Positions 42,517-50,928 of a DNA stretch of 64,000 bases are shown piece after piece (the first letter of the stretch is position 1; each line of letters starts with the position of its first letter). This DNA is from DATAYA01 sp963754235 (GTDB taxonomy: Bacteria > Pseudomonadota > Alphaproteobacteria > Acetobacterales > Acetobacteraceae), in NCBI GenBank assembly GCA_963754235.1, contig CAVWFK010000046.1, forward strand, positions 405,813-469,812, given 5' to 3'. The notes under the pieces were generated by a model, which saw only the letters and a program-made list of their open reading frames with translations, was not told the origin of the DNA and did no database searches. The translations under genes were made by a program, and so were the position numbers.

Positions 42517-44070
42517 TCAGTCCAGCGCCGCCTCGTGGCCCTCCGGCGGCTTGGCGGTCGCATCCGGCCGGCGCATCAGCAGCAGCAGCAGCAATGCCGG
42601 GATCGAGATCAGCAACATGAAGACGAAATCGTCATTATAGGCGATGATCGAGGCCTGCCGCTCGATGATCTGCTCCAGCGCCGCGGCGCCATGCGCGGTC
42701 GCCGGCCCAATCGCGTCCGTGATCGCATGACTGCCCTGCAATGCGCGATTGAACGGGGTGATGTAGCCCGCCAGCACCGAATGCTCGATATGGGTGTTGC
42801 GCGTCAGCAGCGTCTCGGTCACCGAGACGCCGATCGCGCTGCCGACATTGCGGAACAGGCTGAGTAGCGCCGTGCCATTGGTGCGGAACTGCGGCGCCAG
42901 CGTCGCGAACGCGATCACCTGGAGCGGGATGAAAACGAAGCCGAGGCCGGCGCCCTGGATGATCGTGTTCCAGGCAATGGTCCATTGGTCAACGTCCGGC
43001 GTCCACGATGTCATCTCCCACAGGCTGTACAGCAGGAGCAGGATGCCGAGCGCCATCAGCTTGCGCGGATCGACGCGGTTCGAGAGACGCCCGGCAATGA
43101 GCATCGCCGCCATCGTGCCGATGCCGCGCGGCGCCATGATCAGCCCCGCCGCCTCCACCGGATAGTTGCCAAGAGTTTGCAGCCACGGCGCCATCAGCGC
43201 CGAGGTGGCGAGCAGCACCATCCCCACGGCGAACATCACCAGCAGACCGGCGGCGAAGTTCCGGTCACGGAAGATGCGCACTGGGATGAACGGATCGCGC
43301 GCGGTAAGCAGATGCACGATGAACAAATATAGGCCGAGGCCCGCGAGCACGGCGTAGAGCACGATCTCCGAGGACGAAAACCAGTCCTTGACCTCGCCGC
43401 GGTCGAGCATGAGCTGCAGCGCGCCGAGCCCGAGGGCCAGGACGCCGAATCCGAGCCAGTCGAACCGCAGCTCCGATTGACGGCGCGCGCGCGGCATCAG
43501 GAACAGAAGCCCGAGCGAGGCGAGTATACCGAACGGCAGGTTGACGTAGAACACGTAGCGCCAGTTATAGATCTCGGTCAGGTAGCCGCCGAGCGTCGGG
43601 CCGAGGATCGGCCCGATCATCACGCCCACACCCCAGATCGCCATCGCGGAGCCGCGCTGCTCGGGCGGATAGATGTCGAGCAACACCGCTTGCGACAGCG
43701 GCACCAGGGCGGCGCCGAAGACGCCTTGCAGCAGCCGGAACAGCACCATCTGAGGCAGCGATTCGGCCGCCCCGCACAGCATCGACGCGATGGTGAAGCC
43801 GACCAGGCAGAGAATAAAAAGATTCTTGCGCCCGAACCGCGCCGCGAGCCAGCCGACCGGGGCGGTCATGATCGCGGCCGCCGTGATGTAGGAGGTAAGG
43901 ACCCAGGTGATCTCGTCATAGCTCGCGGCGAGCGAGCCCTGCATGTAGGGCAGTGCGACGTTGGCGATCGTGGAATCGAGCGCCTGCATCAGCGTCGCCA
44001 CCATCAGGCAGACGGTGATCAGCGCTCGATGCGGGACCCGCTCGGCGATGCCCGGTGCGGCCGGTGTCAT
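42517..44070 (-). CDS. emrB: DHA2-type multidrug efflux MFS transporter (EmrB)
   Basis: A 517-aa inner-membrane proton antiporter with 14 helices. The family markers are LDSTIANVALPYMQG in helix 1, WVLTSYITAAAIMTAPVGWLAARFGRK, the antiporter motif C region GPILGPTLGGYLTEIYNWRYVFYVNLPFG and PRGIGTMAAMLIAGRLSNR. It starts four bp after the emrA stop, so with EmrA it forms an efflux system that spans the periplasm. marR lies at the head of the operon. No outer-membrane TolC partner is in the window. Confidence 0.93.
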   Translation of the reverse strand: MTPAAPGIAERVPHRALITVCLMVATLMQALDSTIANVALPYMQGSLAASYDEITWVLTSYITAAAIMTAPVGWLAARFGRKNLFILCLVGFTIASMLCGAAESLPQMVLFRLLQGVFGAALVPLSQAVLLDIYPPEQRGSAMAIWGVGVMIGPILGPTLGGYLTEIYNWRYVFYVNLPFGILASLGLLFLMPRARRQSELRFDWLGFGVLALGLGALQLMLDRGEVKDWFSSSEIVLYAVLAGLGLYLFIVHLLTARDPFIPVRIFRDRNFAAGLLVMFAVGMVLLATSALMAPWLQTLGNYPVEAAGLIMAPRGIGTMAAMLIAGRLSNRVDPRKLMALGILLLLYSLWEMTSWTPDVDQWTIAWNTIIQGAGLGFVFIPLQVIAFATLAPQFRTNGTALLSLFRNVGSAIGVSVTETLLTRNTHIEHSVLAGYITPFNRALQGSHAITDAIGPATAHGAAALEQIIERQASIIAYNDDFVFMLLISIPALLLLLLMRRPDATAKPPEGHEAALD

Positions 44071-44074
44071 CGGA

Positions 44075-45163
44075 TCAGAACAGGTCGGAGAGCCGGCGGA
44101 CGTGGCCGGTGTCGATGTCGGCGACGACGCTCATGCCGGCGCGCAGCGGCGGGTCGCCCGCCGCCTGCTCCACATGGACGCGCAGCGGAATGCGCTGCAC
44201 CACCTTGACCCAGTTGCCCGAGGAGTTCTGCGCCGGCAGCACCGAGAACTCGGCATCGCTCGCCGGTGCGATGGTCTCCACCTTGCCCTTCCAGACTTGG
44301 CCCGGATAGGCGTCCACCCGCACCTCCACGGGCTGGCCGGGCTTGACCCAGGTAAGCTGCGTCTCCTTCGGCTGCGCCTCGATCCAGACGTCTTTGGTCG
44401 AGACGATCGCGAACGCCGCCGTGCTCGCCGGCAAATACATCCCCGGCTGCAGCTTGGAGACGCGGGTCACGGTGCCGTCGAACGGTGCCCGCACCACGCT
44501 GTCGTTGAGCTGGCGCTGTGCCTCGGCAATCTTCGCCTCGGCCGCCTTGTAGGAGGGCATGGTGGTGATATCGACATTGGCATCGCCGTCGAGGCGGGCG
44601 AGCTGGGTCGCCGCGGTCTGCCTCGCCGCATAAAGTGCCTGCTGGTCGGCGGCGAGCTTGAACCGCGCGTTGTCATAATCCTGCCGCGTGGCATCGCCGC
44701 CGCGCACCAGCGCGGCGTAGCGGTCGTAACTGGCCTGGTCCGACTGCACCATCGCCGCACGCACCGCGAGGTCGCGTAGCATCCGCACGTACTCGCTCTT
44801 CGCCGCTTTCACGTCGAGCACCTGCTGCGCGAGATTGGCCTTGGCGTCATCGACAGCGATCTGGAACTGCCGCGGGTCGAGGCGGAACAGAACCTGTCCG
44901 CGCTTGACCACCTCCCCGTCCTTGACCGCGATCGACTGCACGAGGCCGGAGACGTCGGTGGAGAGCGCGACGCGATCCGCCTCCACATAGGCATCGTCGG
45001 TCGATACCCAGCGGCCGGTGTTGAGCCAATAGACCAGTGCCACCGCCGCCACGGCGACGATGCCGCCCAGCATCAGCAGCGGCCGCAGCAGCCGCAGCCG
45101 CGGACGGGTGCGGACGATGGTGCCGGTCGCGTCGCGCGCCCTGATCGCGCTCGCCTGCGACAT
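44075..45163 (-). CDS. emrA: HlyD/EmrA-type membrane-fusion protein
   Basis: A 362-aa adaptor with one N-terminal helix (RPLLMLGGIVAVAAVALVYWL) and a periplasmic body. It has the biotinyl-lipoyl-like half VSTDDAYVEADRVALSTDVSGLVQSIAVKDGEVVKRGQVLFRLD, a long coiled-coil hairpin (about residues 95-200), and the second half DSVVRAPFDGTVTRVSKLQPGMYLPA, then a beta-barrel (VKPGQPVEVRVDAYPGQVWKGKV). ATG 45163 overlaps the marR stop. Confidence 0.92.
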   Translation of the reverse strand: MSQASAIRARDATGTIVRTRPRLRLLRPLLMLGGIVAVAAVALVYWLNTGRWVSTDDAYVEADRVALSTDVSGLVQSIAVKDGEVVKRGQVLFRLDPRQFQIAVDDAKANLAQQVLDVKAAKSEYVRMLRDLAVRAAMVQSDQASYDRYAALVRGGDATRQDYDNARFKLAADQQALYAARQTAATQLARLDGDANVDITTMPSYKAAEAKIAEAQRQLNDSVVRAPFDGTVTRVSKLQPGMYLPASTAAFAIVSTKDVWIEAQPKETQLTWVKPGQPVEVRVDAYPGQVWKGKVETIAPASDAEFSVLPAQNSSGNWVKVVQRIPLRVHVEQAAGDPPLRAGMSVVADIDTGHVRRLSDLF

Positions 45164-45633
45164 CAGGCCACTTCCTTCTCTTGCGGCTCCGCGTGGCGCT
45201 CGGCGCACAGCGCCACCTTCATCCGCCGCAGCCCTTCGGTCATGGCCGCGCGGAGCGCCGGATCGAGGTCGGCCCCCACCATCTCCAGCATCTGCACCCG
45301 CTGTCGCGCGATCTCCTCCAGCACCGGCCGCGCCTCCGGGCGCAGGTGCAGCCGCCAGATGCGCCGGTCGTGCGGATCGGGTCGCCGCTCGACCACGCGC
45401 CGCGCCTCGAGCCGGTCAATCAAGCGGGCGACCGTGATCGGCTCAACCTCCAGGATCTCGGCGAGCTCCTTCTGCGACAGGCCGGGATGGCGGTCGAGCC
45501 AGACCAGAATCACCCACTGCGCCCGTGTCATGCCGTGCGCGCGGGCGCGCTTGTCGGCATCCGTGCGCATCAGCCGCGCGACGTCGTGCAACAGGAACAG
45601 CAGGTCGTTGCGATGATCCAGCATGGCGGTCAT
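45163..45633 (-). CDS. MarR family regulator of the emrAB operon
   Basis: A 156-aa winged-helix repressor. The recognition region is LSQKELAEILEVEPITVARLIDRLEARRVVERRPDPHDRRIWRLHL, with the MarR wing DPHDRR. ATG 45633 lies within a near-perfect palindrome (45632-45655), which should be its own operator. Gene order marR-emrA-emrB with overlapping ends argues for autorepression released by a toxic ligand. Confidence 0.9.
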   Translation of the reverse strand: MTAMLDHRNDLLFLLHDVARLMRTDADKRARAHGMTRAQWVILVWLDRHPGLSQKELAEILEVEPITVARLIDRLEARRVVERRPDPHDRRIWRLHLRPEARPVLEEIARQRVQMLEMVGADLDPALRAAMTEGLRRMKVALCAERHAEPQEKEVA

Positions 45634-45655
45634 ATAATGAGCACGCTTATTATAT
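45632..45655. promoter_or_regulatory. Putative MarR operator over the marR start
   Basis: ATATAATGAGC and GCTTATTATAT face each other across two bases, matching at 10 of 11 positions. The palindrome contains a TATAAT on the minus strand and reaches the marR start codon, so a bound dimer would block the marR-emrA-emrB promoter. It is markedly AT-rich against its surroundings. Confidence 0.7.
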
Positions 45656-46192
45656 CGAGAGCCACGGTCCTGGCGGAGCCAGCCTGCATGACAGCCCGGC
45701 GCCGGGCGCGGGTCTCGGCCGCCGGCGCTGTCCACTGCGGCACGGCGGCGGTGAGATGGACGGCCGCGAAAAAATTTCGCTCGGTCTCGTGGCGGCTTAG
45801 CGACCGCACGGAACTGTTTGGGATCGGAGGAAAAGGTTGGCCCACGGCGAGCCAAGACCGGCCTCGGAAGCAGGCTCGGAACAGGGCCTGATCAGGGCCT
45901 GAGCAGGGCTGCTCACCTCCCCGGCGGCGACTGGCGCACCGGCGGAACCAGCTCCCACCGCGGCGATCATGGTCAGCGGCTCGGCATCCAGCTGCCTCAA
46001 ACTCGGGACCGCCGGCACCAACGCCGCCCGCCCGTCTCCGCGATCGAGCGGCCTGCGGCGTCGTGGCGCGGTCGAGCAGGTCCAGGCAGTTGCGTCTGGG
46101 CAGTTGGCCATAAGCTCGCTTGCGACGCGTTGTGTTCTGAGTTCGCCACCGGCGTTGCCGACCCGCTGGGCATGAAACCGTGGCATCGTCAT
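45656..46192. other. Intergenic stretch without a recognisable gene
   Basis: No frame in this stretch resembles a known protein. It holds one degenerate copy of repeat D in reverse orientation (45875-45907, GGAACAGGGCCTGATCAGGG). It ends GTCAT at 46188-46192, the outer bases of repeat A, cut there by the IS1111-type element. It may be debris of a lost gene. Confidence 0.4.
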
Positions 46193-46207
46193 GTATGGAC
46201 GGCCCCC

Positions 46208-46644
46208 GTCTGGCAAGGAGGTTTTGGCGGCGCTGGCGATTGGTCTGGAGCGGTCATGTATTCGGCCTGTTGCTGCGGTCGAATGCTGACCGCTGGCCCC
46301 GATGGGTTACGCGGGCCGGGTTCCAAGCATCGCGGCGCGCTGTGGGGCGCGATGACGAGACGGAGTGTCCCGGTCCAGGTCCTGACCATTTTGCCGTCGC
46401 TGCCTTCTGCTCCTTGCTGGGTCACTGGCTGCTCTTCAGGCGAGCGGCCAGAAAGGGGAAGGTTTCTTGGTTTGGCTGCTGCGGGGCGTTCCTTCGTCCC
46501 GGCCTTCGTCCCGGCCTATGTGGTTGCGGGCGCCGCGCGCAGCGGCGGTCAAGGGGGGCCGGAGGCCCCCGCCGCAGGCGGCGCGCAGCGCCCTTGACGG
46601 CCGCGAGCACGGCACCACGCTGGAGTGGGCCGCAGCTGCGGCCA
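46208..46644 (-). ncRNA. Candidate guide (bridge/seek) RNA region of the IS1111 element
   Basis: The 437 bp between the transposase stop and the element end hold no plausible gene. IS110-family elements encode a structured RNA in their non-coding end that pairs with donor and target; in IS1111-type elements it lies downstream of the transposase. At 46548-46598 an outer stem GTCAAGGG/CCCTTGAC encloses two hairpins (GGGCC/GGCCC and CCGCC/GGCGG), a branched fold. The exact RNA borders cannot be set from sequence alone. Confidence 0.45.
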
Positions 46645-47676
46645 TCATTGCGCCACCTGTGCCGCGGGGCGGCGATAGGTCTCACCGGAGATCAGCATCG
46701 CCCAGGCGATGCGGGCGGTTTTCGCCGCCTGCGCCAAGACCACGACCTTCACCGGCCGGCGAGCCAGGATGCCGCGCTGCCAGGCGGTGGCGCGATCGGT
46801 GCGGCTGCGGGCATAGCGCATGATCGTGCTGGCGCCGAGGGCCAACAGCTTGCGCAGCCGGATGTCGCCCTGGCGGCTGATGCCGCTCGCGCGCCGCTTG
46901 CCCGCACTCGAATGCTCAAGCGGTGTCAGGCCGCACCAGGCGGCGAAGTCGCGGGCGCTGCGGAACTGCCGACCGTCGCCGATTGCGGTGACGATGGCGT
47001 GGGCGGTGATCGGGCCAACGCCGGGGATGGTGGCCAGCCGGCGCATCACCGGGTGCTCGCGGGCGGCCGCGACGATGCGTTCCTCCAGCGCCGCAATGTC
47101 GCGCTGCAACCTCTCGATGGTCTTCACCATGATGCGCAGCGGCACCCGAAGCGGCTCCGGGATCGCAACCTCCGCCGTGTCGTCGACCCGCCGCGCCAGC
47201 TCGGCAAAGCCCCGCCGGCCCTGGGCGGCGATGATGCCGAACTCGGCCAGCAGGCTGCGCGCGCAGTTCGTCAGCTGGGTCTGCTGCTTCAGCAGCAGAT
47301 CGCGCGCGCGTTCCAGGCCACGCGCGGCCTGCTGCTCGATGCTCTTGATCGGCACGAAGCGCATGTTCGGCCGGCACACCGCCGCGCAGATGGCTTCGGC
47401 ATCACGCGCGTCGTTCTTGTTGCGCCTGACGAAGGGCTTCACATAGGCGGCCGGGATCAGCCGCACCTCATGGCCGAGCGCCCGCAGCTGGCGCGCCCAG
47501 TAATGCGCGCTGCCGCAGGCCTCGATCCCCACCAGGGCGGGCGACTGCTTGGTGAAGAACGGCTCGACCTGGGTCCGGCGCAGCTTCTTCTGCTGGATCA
47601 CCTTGCCGGTGCTGTCGGCCACATGCACCTGGAACACAGACTTGGCGATATCCAGGCCGATTATGGTAGCGTTCAT
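46645..47676 (-). CDS. IS110-family transposase (IS1111 group)
   Basis: A 343-aa DEDD recombinase from ATG 47676 (GGAGACCGTCCGTC upstream). The N-terminal RuvC-like domain starts ATIIGLDIAKSVFQVHVAD, then VGIEACGSAHYWARQLRALGH and KNDARDAEAIC with the expected acidic residues. The C-terminal transposase_20 domain has LATIPGVGPITAHAIV, FAAWCGLTPLEHSSAGK and the serine-containing region ISRQGDIRLRKLL. The frame is intact. Confidence 0.92.
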   Translation of the reverse strand: MNATIIGLDIAKSVFQVHVADSTGKVIQQKKLRRTQVEPFFTKQSPALVGIEACGSAHYWARQLRALGHEVRLIPAAYVKPFVRRNKNDARDAEAICAAVCRPNMRFVPIKSIEQQAARGLERARDLLLKQQTQLTNCARSLLAEFGIIAAQGRRGFAELARRVDDTAEVAIPEPLRVPLRIMVKTIERLQRDIAALEERIVAAAREHPVMRRLATIPGVGPITAHAIVTAIGDGRQFRSARDFAAWCGLTPLEHSSAGKRRASGISRQGDIRLRKLLALGASTIMRYARSRTDRATAWQRGILARRPVKVVVLAQAAKTARIAWAMLISGETYRRPAAQVAQ

Positions 47677-47754
47677 GACGGACGGTCTCCGTTGCTGGTT
47701 GGTCAAACCCCAGCTTGGCACATAGATGCCGTCAGGGGGCCGTCCACCCAGCAT

Positions 47755-47845
47755 CGCGAGGAGCGGTGCGCCGTGGCGATCCAGGCGGGCCGCTCCGTGC
47801 CTCCCGCCTGGATCGCCACGCCGCCCAGCGGCGGCTCGCGATGAC
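47755..47845. repeat. Dispersed palindromic repeat A, copy 3 (IS1111 target)
   Basis: CGCGAGGAGCGG to GGCGGCTCGCGATGAC, with inner arms GGCGATCCAGGCGGG and CCCGCCTGGATCGCC. Its first five bases (GTCAT) remain at 46188-46192, separated by the IS. Downstream to 48016 there is an AT-rich patch near 47876-47920 and no gene. Confidence 0.65.
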
Positions 47846-48016
47846 AGCTGCGCCAGGCCGGTTTCTTTCTAGAGCCCATAACATCATTCCGCATATCTGT
47901 CAATAATAATAACCAAATTGCGACCGCCCCACGTCCTGCACCGTCGCCCGAGCACAGGTGCCGAGGTTTGACGGGCCAGGGCACGCCCCCCAGACTGGCG
48001 GCCGGAGGGTCGCCGG

Positions 48017-49228
48017 ATGGCAGTGGGACGCAGCGCGCGGGTCAGCCTGCTGATCGGCACCGGCCACTTCCTGTCGCACTTCTACCAGCTCTGCCTGCCG
48101 CCGCTGTTCCTGGTCTGGCAGCGCGCATTCGGCGTCAGCTTCGCCGAGGTGGGCGTGTCGGTGGCCGTGATGGCGGCGGTGACGGCGGCGCTACAGACCC
48201 CCGTTGGCTTCTTGGTCGATCGCCACGGCGCGCGGCGCTTCCTGGTCGGCGGGGCGGCGCTGATGACGGTCTCGATCGCGCTGATGGGCTTCGCCACCTC
48301 CTATTGGCAGATCGTGGCCCTGGCACTGCTCTCGGGCGTCGGCAACTCGGTGATCCACCCGGCCGACTACGCGATCCTGTCGGGTTCGATCGAGCGCGAG
48401 CGGATGGGCCGCGCTTTCGCGCTGCACACCTTCGCCGGCAATCTGGGCTTCGCCGCCGCTCCCCCGGTGATGGCCGGGCTGCTGGTCGCGTTCGGCTGGC
48501 GGCCGGCGCTGCTGATCGTGGGCGTGTGCGGCATCCCGCTGGTGGTCGCGATCCTGCTGCAAAGCGGCATCCTGGCCGAGGCGGCACCGCACCGCCATGA
48601 GCTGGCGACGGCGCCCCATCCGTCGGGCCACCACCTGCTGCTCAGCCGCGCGATGCTGTTCTTTTTCGGGTTCTACCTGCTCGGCTCGATGGCCGGCGCC
48701 GGCATCTCGTCGTGGCTGGTCACGGTGCTGCATGCGGTCAAGGGCGTGGACCTCGCGGTCGCGTCGGTGGCGCTGACGGCCTACTTGGCGGGCACCACGG
48801 CGGGGGTGCTGGTGGGCGGCTGGCTCGCCGACCGCACGCCGCGGCATCGGCTGCTGACCAGCACACTCTACACGCTCTCGGCGGCGCTGACTCTCACCGT
48901 TGCCGTGCTGCCGGTGGGCAGCGGGGTGGCCATCGGGCTGCTGCTCGCCGCGGGCCTCACGAACGGGGCGACACGCACCCCGCGCGACCTGATGCTGAAG
49001 TCGCGGGTGCCCCCGGGCGAGATCGGCAAGGTGTTCGGTTTCGTCAGCGCCGGCCTGCCGCTCGGCTCGGCGCTGGTGCCAGTGCCGTTCGGCTTCCTGA
49101 TCGACCACGGGTTCCCGGAGCTGGTGCTGGTGCTGGTCGCCGTGCTGCTGATGGCGAGCATTGCCTGCATGACCGCCGCGACCACGGCCGCCGCCCGGGC
49201 CGGCTTGGCGCCGGCCGCCGCGGAGTAG
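48017..49228 (+). CDS. MFS transporter
   Basis: A 403-aa, 12-helix major facilitator. The loop after helix 2 reads GFLVDRHGARRFLVGG (motif A-like) and helix 4 has LLSGVGNSVIHPADYAILSGSI. The second half repeats the loop as GGWLADRTPRHRLL. VIHPADY resembles the fosmidomycin-resistance (Fsr) and related MFS proteins with a conserved HPA/G motif. The substrate is unknown. ATG 48017 follows GGAGGGTCGCCGG. The FAD gene follows after 25 bp. Confidence 0.87.
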   Translation: MAVGRSARVSLLIGTGHFLSHFYQLCLPPLFLVWQRAFGVSFAEVGVSVAVMAAVTAALQTPVGFLVDRHGARRFLVGGAALMTVSIALMGFATSYWQIVALALLSGVGNSVIHPADYAILSGSIERERMGRAFALHTFAGNLGFAAAPPVMAGLLVAFGWRPALLIVGVCGIPLVVAILLQSGILAEAAPHRHELATAPHPSGHHLLLSRAMLFFFGFYLLGSMAGAGISSWLVTVLHAVKGVDLAVASVALTAYLAGTTAGVLVGGWLADRTPRHRLLTSTLYTLSAALTLTVAVLPVGSGVAIGLLLAAGLTNGATRTPRDLMLKSRVPPGEIGKVFGFVSAGLPLGSALVPVPFGFLIDHGFPELVLVLVAVLLMASIACMTAATTAAARAGLAPAAAE

Positions 49229-49253
49229 CCGGCCGCCTACAGGCCGGCCCGCA

Positions 49254-50342
49254 ATGGAGCTGCTGCTGCTCGGCGCCGGCCACGCGCATGTCGAGGTGCT
49301 GCGACGCCTCGCCCAGCGCCCGATCCAGGGGTTGCGGCTATCGGTGATCGCGCGCGAGCCGGACGTGCTCTACACTGGGATGCTGCCCGGCGTGATCCGC
49401 GGCGACTATCCGCCGCCCGCGGCGCGCATCCCGCTCGCACCACTCGCCGCGGCCGCCGGCGCGCGGCTGGTCGTGGGAGAGGCGCTGGGCCTCGACCTCG
49501 ATCGCCGGCAGGTGCGGCTGCGCGGCGGCGCCGAACACGGCTTCGATCTGCTCTCGCTCGACATCGGCGGAATGCCGGCCATCCCGGCGAGGGCGCAGGG
49601 CGTGCCGGTCAAACCGATCGGCCGGTTCCTGGCGACCTTTGAGGCGACGCTGGCGGCGCGGCTGCGGTCGGAGGGGTCGGTTGCGGTGATCGGCGGCGGC
49701 GCAGGCGGGACCGAACTCGCGCTGGCGCTGCGCCGCCGCCCTGGCACACGCGCAAGCGTGCATCTGATCTGCGACAGGGTGCTGCCCGAGGCGCCGCCCC
49801 GTGCCCGGCAAGTCGCCGCCGCCGCTCTTGCGGATGCGGGGGTGACGCTTCGCAGAGGTCGTTGGGCGACCGGCGCTACCGCCGGCGCGGTGCGGCTCGC
49901 CGACGGCGGCAGCGTCGCGGCGGCGGTGGTGATCTGGGCCAGCGGTGTCGTCGGTGCACCGTTCCTCGCCGCCTCCGGGCTTGCTTGCGACAAGGCAGGG
50001 TGCGTACGCGTCGATGCTGCGCTGCGCAGCGTGAGCCACCCCTTCGTGTTCGCGGCCGGCGACTGCGCGAGCCTCGATCCGCCACGACCGAAGGCGGGCG
50101 TGTGGGCGGTGCGTGCCGGGCCGCCGTTGGAGGCGAACCTCCGCCGCGCCATCGCGGGCCGCCCGCTCCGCCCGTGGCGGCCGCAGGGGCGGGCGCTCGC
50201 GATCCTGGGCCTGGGCGGCGGCCGGGCGCTGGCCTGGCGCGGCGGGCTTTCGCTGCATGGCCGGCTCGCCTGGACGTGGAAGGACCGGCTCGACCGGAGC
50301 TGGATCGCGCGCTACGTCCGCCTCACACAGGAGGGCGGATGA
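49254..50342 (+). CDS. FAD-dependent pyridine nucleotide oxidoreductase (SelD-fused type)
   Basis: A 362-aa flavoprotein like the NADH-dehydrogenase-type domain often fused to the N-terminus of selenophosphate synthetase (SelD). It has the first dinucleotide motif LLLGAGHAHVEVLRRLA, then VLYTGMLPGVIRGDY and LLSLDIGGMPAIP, a second motif VAVIGGGAGGTELALAL, and the FAD-binding end FVFAAGDCASLDPPRPKAGVWAVRAGPPLEANL. Here the domain stands alone, with no SelD part and no selenium genes in view. Its stop overlaps the next gene start (ATGA). Confidence 0.83.
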   Translation: MELLLLGAGHAHVEVLRRLAQRPIQGLRLSVIAREPDVLYTGMLPGVIRGDYPPPAARIPLAPLAAAAGARLVVGEALGLDLDRRQVRLRGGAEHGFDLLSLDIGGMPAIPARAQGVPVKPIGRFLATFEATLAARLRSEGSVAVIGGGAGGTELALALRRRPGTRASVHLICDRVLPEAPPRARQVAAAALADAGVTLRRGRWATGATAGAVRLADGGSVAAAVVIWASGVVGAPFLAASGLACDKAGCVRVDAALRSVSHPFVFAAGDCASLDPPRPKAGVWAVRAGPPLEANLRRAIAGRPLRPWRPQGRALAILGLGGGRALAWRGGLSLHGRLAWTWKDRLDRSWIARYVRLTQEGG

Positions 50343-50791
50343 CGATACTCGCCGAGGACGAGGCCGGCGTACGCGCTTGGTTCGAAGCGCTTGCCGCGCA
50401 TGTGCGCGCGGTCGATTTCGCCGGTGCGCGCCCGCTGTTCCGGCAGGACGTGATCGGCTTCGGCTCGTTCACCGATTTCGTGGATGGGCTGGGCGCGATC
50501 GAGGCGGCGCAGTGGCGCCGCGTGTGGCCGCATATCGACGGCTTTGCCTGGCGCGCCGGCATCCGCGTGATCGTCTCCGCCGACCGGTTGCAGGCGATCG
50601 GCATGGGCATTTGGGATTCGACCGGATACGACGCGGACGGCGCACCCTATGCCCGTCCGGGCCGGGCAACGGTCGTGCTGACGCGCGACGCGACAAACTC
50701 GTCCTGGCACGCCGCGCACACCCATTTCTCGCTGTTCCGCGACATCCCCACGGGATCGTTCAAGGGCAAGCCGGAAGCCGCCCCGGGCTGA
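50339..50791 (+). CDS. NTF2-like/SnoaL-like fold protein
   Basis: A 150-aa protein of the ketosteroid-isomerase-like fold: RAWFEALAAHVRAVDFAGARPLFRQDVIGFG, WPHIDGFAWRAGIRVIVSADRLQAIGMGIW, RPGRATVVLTRD and the closing HAAHTHFSLFRDIP. This last pattern is common in SgcJ/EcaC-type and DUF4440 proteins. It overlaps the upstream flavoprotein gene by four bases, so the two are coupled and may act together. Confidence 0.8.
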   Translation: MTILAEDEAGVRAWFEALAAHVRAVDFAGARPLFRQDVIGFGSFTDFVDGLGAIEAAQWRRVWPHIDGFAWRAGIRVIVSADRLQAIGMGIWDSTGYDADGAPYARPGRATVVLTRDATNSSWHAAHTHFSLFRDIPTGSFKGKPEAAPG

Positions 50792-50820
50792 CACCAGTGG
50801 CGGAATTACTGACCGCGCGT

Positions 50821-50915
50821 GTCATTGCGAGCCGCCACTTGGCGGCGTGGCAATCCAGGCCCGCGGCGAGGTGCGGCCAGCCTGGATGGCCACGTCGCTT
50901 CGCTCCTCGCCACGA
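50821..50915. repeat. Dispersed palindromic repeat A, copy 4
   Basis: GTCATTGCGAGCCGCC at one end, with inner arms GGCAATCCAGGC and GCCTGGATGGCCACG and a degenerate far end CTCGCCACGAC. It lies just upstream of the IS1182 element. Confidence 0.65.
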
Positions 50916-50928
50916 CAGCACCGTCGTG

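Larger units (their letters stand above)
46193..47754 (-). mobile_element. IS110-family element (IS1111 group)
   Basis: About 1.56 kb with subterminal inverted repeats TGGACGGCCCCC (46196-46207 and complement at 47735-47746), the layout known for the IS1111 group. It splits a copy of repeat A: GTCAT remains to the left and CGCGAG to the right. The long non-coding part lies downstream of the transposase, also as in IS1111. The transposase is intact. Confidence 0.82.

Noticed and set aside
45818..46597. Plus-strand open frame of 259 codons
   Set aside because: It crosses the left border of the IS1111 element and has low-complexity Ala/Gly/Arg content at the end. No motif or ribosome site supports it.
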